A stretch of DNA of 64,000 nt from positions 27,534 through 91,533 of the forward strand of contig JAYOLL010000013.1 of assembly GCA_038120295.1 (NCBI GenBank). The letters are read 5' to 3'. Below are positions 43,288 to 52,140 of the stretch, one piece after another. A program made the position numbers and the translations under genes. The notes under the pieces were generated by a model. The model did not search any database, was not told the origin of the DNA, and saw only the letters and a program-made list of their open reading frames with translations. The stretch is from JAYOEY01 sp038120295. GTDB lineage: Bacteria > Pseudomonadota > Alphaproteobacteria > MPNO01 > UBA2964. Position 1 is the stretch's first letter, and the number at the start of each line of letters is the position of its first letter.

Positions 43288-44819
43288 CGACCTCCGCCGA
43301 GGACGCGGAAGCGGGGCAGTTCGAGCAGCCGGTAGCCCGAATAGCGACCGAGAAGGAGCGTACCCGCCAGGACCACCAGAAATGTTTCCGGGAACACGAA
43401 TACAAGGTGCTGAACCAGCGGCAAATTCATCGCCAGATAGCAAAGAATTGAGACAATCAGGCTGCCGAAGGCCTGCTTGAAGGCCTCCTGCGGCCCGCGT
43501 TCGTCCCAGACGATCGTCATGCGCTCAATGGTCATGGCAAGGATGACGATCGGGAACAGCGCCACAGACAGGCCGCGGTCGAATCCCAGCTTGTGGCTGA
43601 CGATGCTGAGGAACGCCATGATGACGACGACGACGATCACTACGGAGGCAAGCCGTGGCACGAGCAGCAGTTTCAATCGCTCAAGGTAGAACCGGACGCC
43701 GATGCCGATAGACAGAACAATGCCGAACAGGACGATTCCCCAGACCAGCTCGGTCTGCCGGAAGGCGAGCGCGATCAGGACCGGCATGAACGTGCCGAAG
43801 GTTTTCATGCCGATGACGTTGCGCAGGATTACGAGCAGCAGGATGCCGACCGGGACGGTAAGCAGAAGCTGATAAACCGCCTGTGTCTGCAAAGGCAGTC
43901 CGAATACCGAAAATTCCACGAGATTTTTTTCCACATTTCGCGCCTGGGTGAGGGCGGTGCGGAGCGTGAACTCGAAGGCTTCCCGCACTGAAATGATGGT
44001 TTCGGTTTTTCCTGTGCCGAGCGTATGGACGAGGCGGGTCCGCCCGTACCACCACGGCATGGAATCCGCCGGCGTTTCGAATCTGTCGGTTTTGGGGTCG
44101 TAAGGCCGCCAGGCACCGTCCGAATAATATTCGATCCAGTGCTCGAACCGTGCGTTTCGACGGTCGGGCTTGAGGGCCAGCCCGTGAACCGCCCGGGCCG
44201 GCAGCCCACCGATTTTCAACAGTTCTGCGCCGACCTCGGCAATACCGCGGGAGCCCTTGTTGTTCTTGAGCAGGAATTCAGCCGGGCCTTCGGGCTGCGG
44301 CGTGTTGAGCTGCTTCATGACAAGCCGGATCAGGGTCTGGTTGTCGGCGGCTTCGCGGGTCGCCGCGCGCACGATGGTTCGCGCGGCCGACAGTTCAGCA
44401 TCGACGTAAGTCGTTTTCTCGGGAATTTCGGGCTCTTCGGCGCGCGCACCCGGGGGCGCGCGAACGGTCTTGGCGCGATGGACGACGGCACGGTAATAGA
44501 GCGCGTGCTCGCCTTCCGCCCGGTTGATCGAATAGGTGGCCTGGCGGTTGTGGCCTTCGGTTGCCGTCGTCAGGCCCCAGCCGCCGGTGACGAAGTTCTG
44601 GCTGATAACGGTGAAATTTCCTGCCGTCTGCGGAATATTGAGCGTGACCTTGCCGGCGCCGCCCGTAGCCTGAACCAGAATACGCGCTTCCACCCGCCAG
44701 GTTTCCGTCCGCTCGCCGGGCGTGATCGGAAATTCAAGTATGAACAGCTTGTAGAGAAAAACCAGCGCCGCCACGCCCGCAAGGATGCCCGTCAGGACAT
44801 AAAGGTGCTTCTTGCTCAT
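43284..44819 (-). CDS. Inactive transglutaminase domain fused to seven membrane helices (UUP1 type)
   Basis: 511 residues. A first membrane helix (residues 7-27) precedes a periplasmic region of about 290 residues containing a transglutaminase-like fold (AEVGAELLKIGGLPARAVHG, FEHWIEYYSDGAWRPYDP), which lacks the usual catalytic Cys. From residue 308 about seven helices follow (LLLTVPVGILLLVILRNVIG, LVWGIVLFGIVLSIGIG and others). The overall layout matches the UUP1 / 7TM-transglutaminase family. It likely senses or binds a peptide in the periplasm and connects with the ATP-grasp enzyme on the cytosolic side (inferred). Starts four bases after the protease gene. Confidence 0.82.
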   Translation of the reverse strand: MSKKHLYVLTGILAGVAALVFLYKLFILEFPITPGERTETWRVEARILVQATGGAGKVTLNIPQTAGNFTVISQNFVTGGWGLTTATEGHNRQATYSINRAEGEHALYYRAVVHRAKTVRAPPGARAEEPEIPEKTTYVDAELSAARTIVRAATREAADNQTLIRLVMKQLNTPQPEGPAEFLLKNNKGSRGIAEVGAELLKIGGLPARAVHGLALKPDRRNARFEHWIEYYSDGAWRPYDPKTDRFETPADSMPWWYGRTRLVHTLGTGKTETIISVREAFEFTLRTALTQARNVEKNLVEFSVFGLPLQTQAVYQLLLTVPVGILLLVILRNVIGMKTFGTFMPVLIALAFRQTELVWGIVLFGIVLSIGIGVRFYLERLKLLLVPRLASVVIVVVVIMAFLSIVSHKLGFDRGLSVALFPIVILAMTIERMTIVWDERGPQEAFKQAFGSLIVSILCYLAMNLPLVQHLVFVFPETFLVVLAGTLLLGRYSGYRLLELPRFRVLGGGR

Positions 44820-44823
44820 GGCA

Positions 44824-45366
44824 TTACGATGCCTTTTCCTTGCAGTTCGGTCTGGTCGTGAGGGTGCGGCCGGGATTGACGGCTAGATGTTTCGCCATGT
44901 AGCGGCGGCCTATAAGCATCTGGTAGTTGAAACCGTCCCGGTCAACCAGGTTGACCTGTGTCTCGCGAAATATGTTTCCGATGCAGATGCCCAGCATGAT
45001 CACGGGCCGTTCCTGGCTTTTGCCCTTGATCCTTTTGATTCGGCCGATGCGAATGATTTCACGCTCAAACGAATGGGTGATCCCTTCCCGGTTTGTTACC
45101 GAAAACCGCACCCATTTCTTTCCGTCCCTGTCGAAAGTTTCGTAATGACGGGCGTTGATCGAGGAGGTCCGGGCCCCGGTGTCGAGCTTCGCCCTGACTT
45201 CAAGGTCGCCCGGGGTGATCACGACGTCTTCGATCCACCCGACTGTTTCCTCTGGCGTTGCCGGTCCCCTCTGCGCGCCGGCAGGAACGGCAAGAAAAAC
45301 GGCGTAGAGGAAGGCTGAGAAAAAAACCCCGTATTTCCGCCATATCCGGCTGGTTGCACGACTCAT
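44824..45366 (-). CDS. Retropepsin-like aspartic protease, RimB/PF05618 type
   Basis: 180 residues from ATG at 45366 (AGGA upstream), shorter than the open frame because the extra N-terminus lacks a start signal. A membrane/signal segment (FFSAFLYAVFLAVPAGA) is followed by the retropepsin motif AKLDTGARTSSINARHYE with D62, then RPVIMLGICIGN and NYQMLIGRRYM. Annotated elsewhere as ATP-dependent zinc protease, it is by fold an aspartic protease. Secreted or anchored in the periplasm. First gene of the eight-gene operon; relatives in pseudomonads are linked to RimK glutamylation. Confidence 0.82.
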   Translation of the reverse strand: MSRATSRIWRKYGVFFSAFLYAVFLAVPAGAQRGPATPEETVGWIEDVVITPGDLEVRAKLDTGARTSSINARHYETFDRDGKKWVRFSVTNREGITHSFEREIIRIGRIKRIKGKSQERPVIMLGICIGNIFRETQVNLVDRDGFNYQMLIGRRYMAKHLAVNPGRTLTTRPNCKEKAS

Positions 45367-45496
45367 CCGGTTCCTGCTTTCCACCCTTGGGACGCACGTT
45401 CCCGCTTTTCGAAGCACAAAGCGCACCCGGGAGTATCGGCTGGGACGTTCCCGGGTTGCAACGATATTCCCGTTGCCAATTAAGGCCGGTTTGACA

Positions 45497-47332
45497 CTAA
45501 CGGGAGGCGCCGTCTGTCAGCCTTTTTTCCTTCGCCGGATCCACCCACCATGACCAGAAGCCGACGCCATAGGGCGGTTTCCTGTCCGGGATGCCGAACT
45601 TGTCCCACCAGGCCAGCCGGTAGGATCGGATATGCCATTGCGGGATGACGAAATGATTCCACAGCAGAACGCGGTCCAGCGCCCGCGTCGCAGTGATCAG
45701 GTCGGTGCGGGTCCGGGCAGCGACGATCTTTTCGACCAGGCTATCGATCGCCGGATCCCTGATTCCGATCAGGTTGCGCCCGCCCTCGCGGTCGGCGGAT
45801 GCGGCGCTCCAGAAATCGCGCTGCTCGTTGCCGGGCGAGCGGGACTGGCCGAAGGTGGTGACGATCATGTCGTAATCGAAGCTGCGCAGCCTGGTCTGGT
45901 ATTGCGAGGAATCGACGGTCCGCACCCGGCCTTCGATGCCCAGCCGTTTCAGGTTTTGGACAAAGGGAATGACGACCCGTTCGAAGGCAGGGCTGACCAG
46001 CAGGAATTCGATTTCGAACGGCTTTCCGGCCTTGTCGACCAGCCGGTTGTCGACAATGCGCCAGCCTGCCTTTTTCAGCAGGCGCTGGGCGGACCGCAGG
46101 TTGCGCCGGATATTGCCAGACCCGTCTGTCTTCGGCGGCTGGTAGGTTTTCGTGAAAACCTCTTCCGGAAGCCTGCCGCGCAGCGGTTCCAGAATCCTCA
46201 GCTCGGCAGCATCCGGCAGATCGCGCGACGCGAGGTCGGAATTTTCGAAATAGCTCGTGGTGCGCGTGTACTGTCCGTAGAACAGGCGCTTGTTCGACCA
46301 TTCGAAATCGAACGCGTGGGCGATCGCCAGCCGAACGTCCCGGTTTGCAAATTTTTCGCGCCTCAGGTTGAAGGCAAAGGCCTGCATGCCGGAAGGTCGG
46401 GAATGCGCGCGTTCAAGGATTTTTACCCTGCCTTCGCGCCGTGCCGGAAAATTATACTGGTTCGCCCAGTCCTTCGACGAGCTTTCGAGGCGGAAATCGT
46501 AGCGGCCGGCCTTGAACGCTTCGAGCGCGACGACCTGATCGCGGTAGTAATCGTAACGCACCTCGTCGAAATTGAAGCGGCCTTTCATGATCGGCAGATC
46601 GGCGGCCCACCAGTCCGAGACCCGCTCATAGGTGACATAGCGGCCCGGTTCGAAGTCCTTCACGCGGTAGGGGCCGCTGCCCATCGGCGGTTCCAGCGAC
46701 GTTTTGGAGAAATCGCGGCTGCTCCACCATTTCTTCGACAGCACGGCGATCTGTCCGACGATCTGCGGCAGCTCGCGATTGGGCGGCCCGCTGAAGGTGA
46801 ATTTTACCCGGTGCGGTGTCAGCACCTCGGCCTTCGCGACATTGGCGTAGTAGAACCGGTAGAAGGGCTGGCCCTTGTCGCGCAGCGTTTCGAGACTGAA
46901 AACGACGTCTTCCGCCGTGATCGGCGAACCGTCGTGAAACCGCGCCTCCGGCCGCAGGTTGTATATGACCCAGGACAGATCTTCGGCGACCTCTACCGAT
47001 TTCGCGATCCAGCCGTATTCGGTAAGCGAATCGTCGGGCGTGGACAGCATCAGGGTCTCGAACAGGTTGCCGATCCCGGTGGCTGAGTCTCCCTTGATGA
47101 TGAACGGGTTGAAACTGTCGAAAGAGCCGATTGTGTAAAGCCGAACGGAGCCACCCTTGGGGGCGTTCGGGTTGACGAAATCGAGATGGCTGAAACCCGG
47201 CCCGTATTTAGGCTTGGCGTCGAGCGTCATGGCGTGACGGGGCCCCGGAGTCGTTTGGGGGCCGGATTGTGCAGGTGCGCCGCCAGCAACAGAAATTGCC
47301 AGGAGCGCGGCGGATACCGATAAAAACCTCAT
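45497..47332 (-). CDS. Second YejA-like extracellular solute-binding protein
   Basis: 611 residues from ATG at 47332; the open frame extends further upstream but that part overlaps the hisN gene and is not coding. Signal peptide LSVSAALLAISVAGGAPAQ. Family 5 features mirror yejA: FSHLDFVNPNAPKGG, NLRPEARFHDGSPITAEDVVF, MGSGPYRVKDFEPGRYVTYE, and the conserved DFEWSNKRLFYGQY segment. It is similar to, but clearly not identical with, the operon yejA, so the importer may use two receptors for different peptides. It follows hisN by 11 bases and precedes the operon by 130 bases. Confidence 0.85.
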   Translation of the reverse strand: MRFLSVSAALLAISVAGGAPAQSGPQTTPGPRHAMTLDAKPKYGPGFSHLDFVNPNAPKGGSVRLYTIGSFDSFNPFIIKGDSATGIGNLFETLMLSTPDDSLTEYGWIAKSVEVAEDLSWVIYNLRPEARFHDGSPITAEDVVFSLETLRDKGQPFYRFYYANVAKAEVLTPHRVKFTFSGPPNRELPQIVGQIAVLSKKWWSSRDFSKTSLEPPMGSGPYRVKDFEPGRYVTYERVSDWWAADLPIMKGRFNFDEVRYDYYRDQVVALEAFKAGRYDFRLESSSKDWANQYNFPARREGRVKILERAHSRPSGMQAFAFNLRREKFANRDVRLAIAHAFDFEWSNKRLFYGQYTRTTSYFENSDLASRDLPDAAELRILEPLRGRLPEEVFTKTYQPPKTDGSGNIRRNLRSAQRLLKKAGWRIVDNRLVDKAGKPFEIEFLLVSPAFERVVIPFVQNLKRLGIEGRVRTVDSSQYQTRLRSFDYDMIVTTFGQSRSPGNEQRDFWSAASADREGGRNLIGIRDPAIDSLVEKIVAARTRTDLITATRALDRVLLWNHFVIPQWHIRSYRLAWWDKFGIPDRKPPYGVGFWSWWVDPAKEKRLTDGASR

Positions 47333-47343
47333 GCGGCGGGCCC

Positions 47344-48132
47344 CTATTCGGATCCTGCCGAGAGCGCGGACATTGCCGCCGGGAGCATGGACGCGTCGCC
47401 GAGCGCGAGCACATCGCCCGCCGAGTCGATCGTGAGCGGTTCGCCGTTCCAGTCCGTAACGCTCCCGCCGGCGCCCTCGATCACGGGAACCAGCGCACAG
47501 AAATCGTATGGCTTCAGGTCGGACTCGACGACGATGTCGACGAACCCTGACGCTACCAGCGCATACCCGTAGCAATCGCCCCCGTAGATCGTTGTGCCCG
47601 CCGCCTTCGAGAGCGCCGCGAAAGCGGATTTCTCTGCAGCGTCGAACATATCTGGCGACGTCGAGTTCATTATGGCCTTTGCCAAACTGCTGCAGCGCCT
47701 GGTTTCGACGACAGCGTTGTTGAAGGTCGTGACATGACCGGTTGCTCCTACCCACCGTTCATCCAGGATCGCCTGGTCGATCACCCCAAGAATGGGGATG
47801 CCGTCGCGAACAAGCGCCACCAATGTGCCGAAAATTGGGCGTCCGGTGATAAAGGCCTTGGTGCCGTCAATCGGGTCCAGCACCCATGTATATTGCGCGT
47901 CCGAATTTGATCGGCCGTGTTCCTCCCCGAAGATGCCGTGATCAGGATAGGTTGCGGCGATCAGCGACCGCATGGCTGTCTCCGCGTCGCGGTCCGCGAT
48001 AGTTACCGGGCTTTCGTCGGATTTTGTATCTACGGCGATCGGCGTGCGGAAATGGCGGCGGATCACCGGTCGCGCAGCGTCAGCCAGGGCATTTGCAAAC
48101 TCGATGAACTCTTCGGGGCAGACTTTCGTCAT
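47344..48132 (-). CDS. hisN: Histidinol-phosphate phosphatase, inositol monophosphatase family
   Basis: 262 residues. Metal-binding motifs of the IMPase family are E70-E71 in IFGEEHGRS and D86-P-I-D89-G-T in VLDPIDGTKAF, with a third Asp in KPYDFCALVPVIEGAGG. Sequence wording (DGTKAFITGRPIFGTLVAL) is that of the HisN subgroup, which dephosphorylates histidinol phosphate in histidine synthesis. Other IMPase substrates remain possible. The gene opens the minus-strand stretch upstream of the peptide-import cluster and overlaps nothing. Confidence 0.82.
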   Translation of the reverse strand: MTKVCPEEFIEFANALADAARPVIRRHFRTPIAVDTKSDESPVTIADRDAETAMRSLIAATYPDHGIFGEEHGRSNSDAQYTWVLDPIDGTKAFITGRPIFGTLVALVRDGIPILGVIDQAILDERWVGATGHVTTFNNAVVETRRCSSLAKAIMNSTSPDMFDAAEKSAFAALSKAAGTTIYGGDCYGYALVASGFVDIVVESDLKPYDFCALVPVIEGAGGSVTDWNGEPLTIDSAGDVLALGDASMLPAAMSALSAGSE

Positions 48133-48186
48133 GAGCCGGAGTCTGGCCCTTAACGGGCGCGAAGAAAAGCCCTCAGATGCGATCCG

Positions 48187-48666
48187 TTAAAGCGCCATCC
48201 GGTAGCTGAACACCGCTCCGATATGGGTGACATCTACACCGTTATCCGACAGCGGAAGAAAGACACAGCGATAAAGGACATCGACCCCGTTCGCATTGAC
48301 GAATTCGCCTATGTCGGCGGCAGGTTTTCCCGATTCCACGGCGACGCGCCATAGCCGGAGGCCCCGTTCCGCCGCTGATGGCATGAAGTCGACGATAGGG
48401 AAGCCGGTTGGGTTGCGGCCCAGCGCATCGACAAGGTCCTGCCCGCAGAACCGGATTCGGTCCTGGTCCGGATCTTCCGTTATTTCAACAAGGGCGAGCC
48501 CCGATTGAAACAGCGGCTCCAGTCCTGCCGCGCACATCTCGTAGGACGGAAGGTCGCGTTCCGTTCGGAGTCGTTCCCATTCTGCGATCGCTCGCCCGAT
48601 GACCCGTCGGTCCACAGGCGTTGGGTTACGCCCGGAAGCTTCCGCGCCGATTGAGAGCCCGTCCAT
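48187..48666 (-). CDS. PAS_5-type PAS domain protein
   Basis: 159 residues from ATG at 48666 with GGGGAA upstream. One PAS-like domain fills most of the protein: RAIAEWERLRTERDLPSYEM, DRIRFCGQDLVDALGRNPTG, LWRVAVESGKPAADIGEF and YRCVFLPLSDNG, the style of the alphaproteobacterial PAS_5 family. No output domain is present, so it may act through a partner. A perfect CtrA box lies 48 bases upstream. Stands alone between hisN and the cytochrome gene. Confidence 0.72.
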   Translation of the reverse strand: MDGLSIGAEASGRNPTPVDRRVIGRAIAEWERLRTERDLPSYEMCAAGLEPLFQSGLALVEITEDPDQDRIRFCGQDLVDALGRNPTGFPIVDFMPSAAERGLRLWRVAVESGKPAADIGEFVNANGVDVLYRCVFLPLSDNGVDVTHIGAVFSYRMAL

Positions 48667-48713
48667 TGCGATTCCCCGCCGCATTACCGAATACGACGAT
48701 AAAACGCATGACG

Positions 48714-48728
48714 TTAACGCCCGGTTAA
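48714..48728 (-). promoter_or_regulatory. CtrA box TTAA-N7-TTAA
   Basis: TTAA (48714-48717), seven bases, TTAA (48725-48728): a perfect match to the consensus of the cell-cycle and motility regulator CtrA. It lies 48-62 bases before the start codon of the PAS_5 gene, a sensible promoter position. It also lies 32 bases beyond the end of the cytochrome gene. Confidence 0.55.
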
Positions 48729-48759
48729 CGGACGGGTTCGGAAGATCGGGGTGTCCGCT

Positions 48760-49293
48760 TCAGGGCAGGGGCGCGAGCTGGTCGCTCAATGTACGCAGGT
48801 AGGCGATCAGATCCGCCCGGTCCTGCGGCTTGCTGATGCCCGCGAATCCCATCTTGGTACCGCGCACGTAGCGCTTGGGCTTGTAGATGAAGGCGTTCAG
48901 CGTCTCGTAATCCCACGCGCCGGTCATTTTCTCCATCGCCTTCGAGAAGCTGTAATCTTCCAGCTTTCCGGCCTTGCGCCCGACGATATTCCAGAGCGGC
49001 GGGCCCAGCTTTTTGGCGTCGTCGCCTTTGGCCAGCGTATGGCAGGCGGTGCATTTGTTGGCCTGCCGTTTCCCAGCGTCCAGCTTGGCCGATGCCAGAA
49101 GCGGGCCGATCGGATCCAGCTTTTGTTCTTCCGGCTTCTTCTGCGGCGCGACGGCAGGGCCTGCTTTAACGGTTCCGGCAGGCGTGTGCTTTCCCGGCTG
49201 TACCAGCTGATCGCCAAGAATACTGACGACAAACGCCAGAATACCGGCAATGCAGAAGGCGCCGACAATTCTGTTCAAAAGCGTGCCCGACAT
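48760..49293 (-). CDS. Membrane-anchored cytochrome c (CycM-like)
   Basis: 177 residues. An N-terminal uncleaved helix (residues 9-30) anchors it, then a Pro/Lys-rich linker (to residue 60), and the class I cytochrome c domain with heme-binding C81-x-x-C84-H85 (CTACH) and axial Met at 148 (TKMGF). It is the CycM-type c552 that transfers electrons between the bc1 complex and cytochrome oxidase in the periplasm. The position next to kdsB-pheA is conserved in many alphaproteobacteria. Divergent from kdsB. Confidence 0.88.
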   Translation of the reverse strand: MSGTLLNRIVGAFCIAGILAFVVSILGDQLVQPGKHTPAGTVKAGPAVAPQKKPEEQKLDPIGPLLASAKLDAGKRQANKCTACHTLAKGDDAKKLGPPLWNIVGRKAGKLEDYSFSKAMEKMTGAWDYETLNAFIYKPKRYVRGTKMGFAGISKPQDRADLIAYLRTLSDQLAPLP

Positions 49294-49464
49294 AAATGGA
49301 TACCTGGGTTTGGCGATCGTCTGCGATTCCGTTCAGGCGGAGTTTAATATCCGGGATGGTGGCAGTGCAATGAAACATGACCCTTCAGCAAGAAATTTGC
49401 CTGCTTGCGGGGTCATGCGGCCAAACGCTAAACAGAACCACGATATTCAAAGGCTTGCGGTTAA

Positions 49465-50223
49465 ATGTCTGCGATCTCCACTCCGATTACCGTGATACCA
49501 GCCAGGCTGGCATCGACGCGGCTGCCCGACAAGCCGCTTGCCGATATCTGCGGCGAACCGATGATCGTGCATGTGTGGCGGCGCGCCGTGGAAGCGGATC
49601 TGGGCCGGGTCATCGTCGCCTGCGCCGACCGTGCGATCGCAGATGCCATAGAGTCCGTCGGCGGCGAAGCCGTCATGACCGACCCCAGCCACCCCAGCGG
49701 GTCGGATCGCGTGTATGAGGCGTTGCGCGCCTGCGACGCTGGCGCCCGTCATGACGCTGTCATCAATCTGCAGGGCGATTTGCCGACTATCGAGCCGGCG
49801 GTGATCGCGGCGGCGCTGGAGCCGCTTGAACATGCGGACGTCGACGTTGCGACGCTGGGTGCGGCGATCGTCGAGGAACGGGAGCGAACCGACCCCAACG
49901 TGGTCAAGGCTGTTGTGTCCCTCGCGCCCGATGCAAGCTGTGGCCGCGCGCTTTATTTCAGCCGCAACGCCGTGCCCGCCGGCGATGGGCCGCTCTATCA
50001 CCATATCGGGATTTACGCCTGGCGCCGCTCGGCGCTCGAACGGTTTGTCGCGCTGCCCGAAGGCGTTCTCGAACGTCGCGAACGCCTCGAACAGCTTCGC
50101 GCGCTCGAGGCCGGCATGCGGATCGATCTGGCCCTCGTTGACACGGTACCGGACGGCGTCGATACTCCCGCCGATCTCGAACGCGCCCGCGCACATATTG
50201 CGGCTAGGGCTGGCACCGGGTAA
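49465..50223 (+). CDS. kdsB: 3-deoxy-manno-octulosonate cytidylyltransferase
   Basis: 252 residues. CMP-Kdo synthetase features are VIPARLASTRLPDKPLADI at the N-terminus (nucleotide loop), VMTDPSHPSGSDRVYEAL, NLQGDLPTIEPAVI and YHHIGIYAWRRSALERF. It activates Kdo with CTP for lipid A-core synthesis, so the cell makes LPS. The start at ATG 49465 agrees with the family. Followed by pheA after 38 bases in the same direction. Confidence 0.92.
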   Translation: MSAISTPITVIPARLASTRLPDKPLADICGEPMIVHVWRRAVEADLGRVIVACADRAIADAIESVGGEAVMTDPSHPSGSDRVYEALRACDAGARHDAVINLQGDLPTIEPAVIAAALEPLEHADVDVATLGAAIVEERERTDPNVVKAVVSLAPDASCGRALYFSRNAVPAGDGPLYHHIGIYAWRRSALERFVALPEGVLERRERLEQLRALEAGMRIDLALVDTVPDGVDTPADLERARAHIAARAGTG

Positions 50224-50261
50224 CGCACCCGATCTCCGTCAAACCGATACTGTTCCGAACA

Positions 50262-51122
50262 ATGGCGAAATTCGACCGGCCGACCAACACCATCGCCTTT
50301 CAGGGCCTTCCTGGGGCGTATTCGCATCTCGCCTGCCGGGAAGCGTATCCCGACATGCACGCGCTTCCCTGTATGACGTTTGAGGCGATGTTCGCTGCCG
50401 TGGCGGAGGGCCGCGCCCGATACGCGATGACGCCGATCGAGAATTCGATTGCGGGCAGGGTTGCGGATATCCATCGGCTCTTGCCCGGGTCCGGTCTCTT
50501 CATCGTTCGCGAATATTTCCTCAAGGTGAATCATTGCCTGCTGGCGCCGGAGGGGGCGACCCTCAAATCCATAAAGGTCGTGCGCAGCCATGTGCATGCG
50601 CTCGCGCAATGCAGCGTCATGACCAACCGGCTCGGTCTTCGGGCCGTTGTCCACGCCGACACCGCGGGCGCGGCGATGGAACTGGCAGAGAAAGGCGACC
50701 GGACCGAAGCGGCGATCGCGTCTTCGCTCGCCGGGGAAATCTATGGCCTCAAGGTTTTGCGTTCGAACATAGAAGACGCCGATCACAACACGACGCGCTT
50801 CGTGGTGCTGGCGAAAAAACCGGTCCGTCAGAAGCGCGGTTCCGGGCCGCTGGTTACCAGCTTCGTCTTCAGGGTTCGTAACGTCCCGGCCGCGCTCTAC
50901 AAGGCGCTGGGCGGGTTCGCGACCAACGGCGTCAACATGACCAAGCTGGAAAGCTACATGGTGGGGGCGACCTTCAACGCGACGCAGTTCTATGCCGATG
51001 TCGACGGCCACCCCGACGACCCGGGCCTGAAGCTCGCGCTGGAGGAACTCGCCTTTTTCTCGCACGAGGTGAGAATCCTCGGCACCTATCCTGCGGATCC
51101 GTTTCGAAAGGTGAACGGCTAG
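50262..51122 (+). CDS. pheA: Prephenate dehydratase
   Basis: 286 residues. The catalytic domain opens with IAFQGLPGAYSHLACREAYP and carries the essential T178-R179-F180 motif (HNTTRFVVL); an ACT regulatory domain spans about 198-280 (TSFVFRVRNVPAALYKAL, MTKLESYMVG). It converts prephenate to phenylpyruvate for phenylalanine and is likely feedback-controlled through the ACT domain. No chorismate mutase domain is attached. Its last four bases overlap the end of the convergent nudC. Confidence 0.92.
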   Translation: MAKFDRPTNTIAFQGLPGAYSHLACREAYPDMHALPCMTFEAMFAAVAEGRARYAMTPIENSIAGRVADIHRLLPGSGLFIVREYFLKVNHCLLAPEGATLKSIKVVRSHVHALAQCSVMTNRLGLRAVVHADTAGAAMELAEKGDRTEAAIASSLAGEIYGLKVLRSNIEDADHNTTRFVVLAKKPVRQKRGSGPLVTSFVFRVRNVPAALYKALGGFATNGVNMTKLESYMVGATFNATQFYADVDGHPDDPGLKLALEELAFFSHEVRILGTYPADPFRKVNG

Positions 51123-52042
51123 GGCTCCTCGCCCGTCACCCATTCCGACAGCATGCGCCGGGCGATCGAGACAGCGGTCGGCTGCCGGCGGAATTCCAGC
51201 GCTTCTTCCATCAGCTCGTCGCGGGTGAACCAGCGTGCGTGTTCCAGCTCGTCGTCGCACACATTCAGCGTCTCGCTCTGCGCCTCGGCGAAATAGCCCA
51301 GCATCAGGTTGGCAGGGAACGGCCAGGGTTGCGACGAATGGTAGCGGACGTTGGATACCGGTACGCCGACCTCTTCCATGACTTCGCGGATGACGGCGCC
51401 TTCAAGGGTCTCGCCTGGCTCAACGAAGCCGGCGAGGATGGAATAGCGCCCTTCCGGCCAGCCTTTCTTGCGGCCGAGGATGACCCGGTCGCCGCGATGG
51501 ATCAGCATGATGACGGCGGGATCGGTGCGGGGGAAATGCTCTGCGCCGCAATCCGGATTGACGCAGCGTCGGACATGGCCGGCGTTCTGCGCTTCGGTCG
51601 GGCTCCCGCATCGGCCGCAGAACCGGTGGGTACGGTGCCAGTGTGCAATGGCGCGCGCATAGGCCAGCATCGCGCCGTCCTGGCGTGGCATGAAAAGGCT
51701 GACATCCCTGATGTCCGCGAATTCGCCGCGATTCGCAAGATGCGGGTGCGCTTCCGGTTCGTCCAGATGCGACAGGTCGACCGAGAAATAGGGGACGCCC
51801 TCGCGATAGCCGAGGAAGATGAATTCCGCCCCGTCCTCCGCCAGTTCCGAGATCGTTGCCGCGTCGAGATGGACCGGGACCGGCGTTTCCGCATTCTGCC
51901 GGTCAACGAAGCTTCGCGTGCGCCACACCGGGACATACAGCGCTTCCGGCGCATTGCGCAGGTCGGCCAGCCAGGACTCGTCGGCACGGCGCTCGGACAT
52001 CCGGTCGAGCCCGGATTCGCCGAAGAAATTCGGTTCTCTCAT
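51119..52042 (-). CDS. nudC: NAD(+) diphosphatase, Nudix hydrolase
   Basis: 307 residues. A zinc ribbon uses C142, C145, C160 and C165, and the Nudix box spans 205-227 (GFVEPGETLEGAVIREVMEE and onwards, GX5EX7REUXEEXGU complete). This is the NudC layout, which hydrolyses NAD(H) and can remove NAD caps from RNA. The N-terminal 130 residues are the dimerisation domain. Convergent with pheA. Confidence 0.9.
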   Translation of the reverse strand: MREPNFFGESGLDRMSERRADESWLADLRNAPEALYVPVWRTRSFVDRQNAETPVPVHLDAATISELAEDGAEFIFLGYREGVPYFSVDLSHLDEPEAHPHLANRGEFADIRDVSLFMPRQDGAMLAYARAIAHWHRTHRFCGRCGSPTEAQNAGHVRRCVNPDCGAEHFPRTDPAVIMLIHRGDRVILGRKKGWPEGRYSILAGFVEPGETLEGAVIREVMEEVGVPVSNVRYHSSQPWPFPANLMLGYFAEAQSETLNVCDDELEHARWFTRDELMEEALEFRRQPTAVSIARRMLSEWVTGEEP

Positions 52043-52103
52043 GCCCTCAAGTTCGCACAGCGCCGGAATTCACGCAATCTGGTGGGTAAACAACGAAGCG
52101 GCC

Positions 52104-52133
52104 TTGGGTGTCGCCGCAGAATCCTGATATAGT
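52104..52133 (+). promoter_or_regulatory. Promoter of the SRP RNA gene
   Basis: A -35-like TTGGGT (52104-52109) and -10-like TATAGT (52128-52133) with an 18-base spacer place transcription start at about 52140-52141, the first base of the predicted RNA. Good agreement between promoter and RNA end supports the call. Confidence 0.55.
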
Positions 52134-52140
52134 CGATTTG

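Noticed and set aside
45497..47755. A 752-residue reading of the second YejA-like protein
   Set aside because: The extra N-terminus overlaps hisN out of frame and has no signal peptide; ATG 47332 begins a good one.
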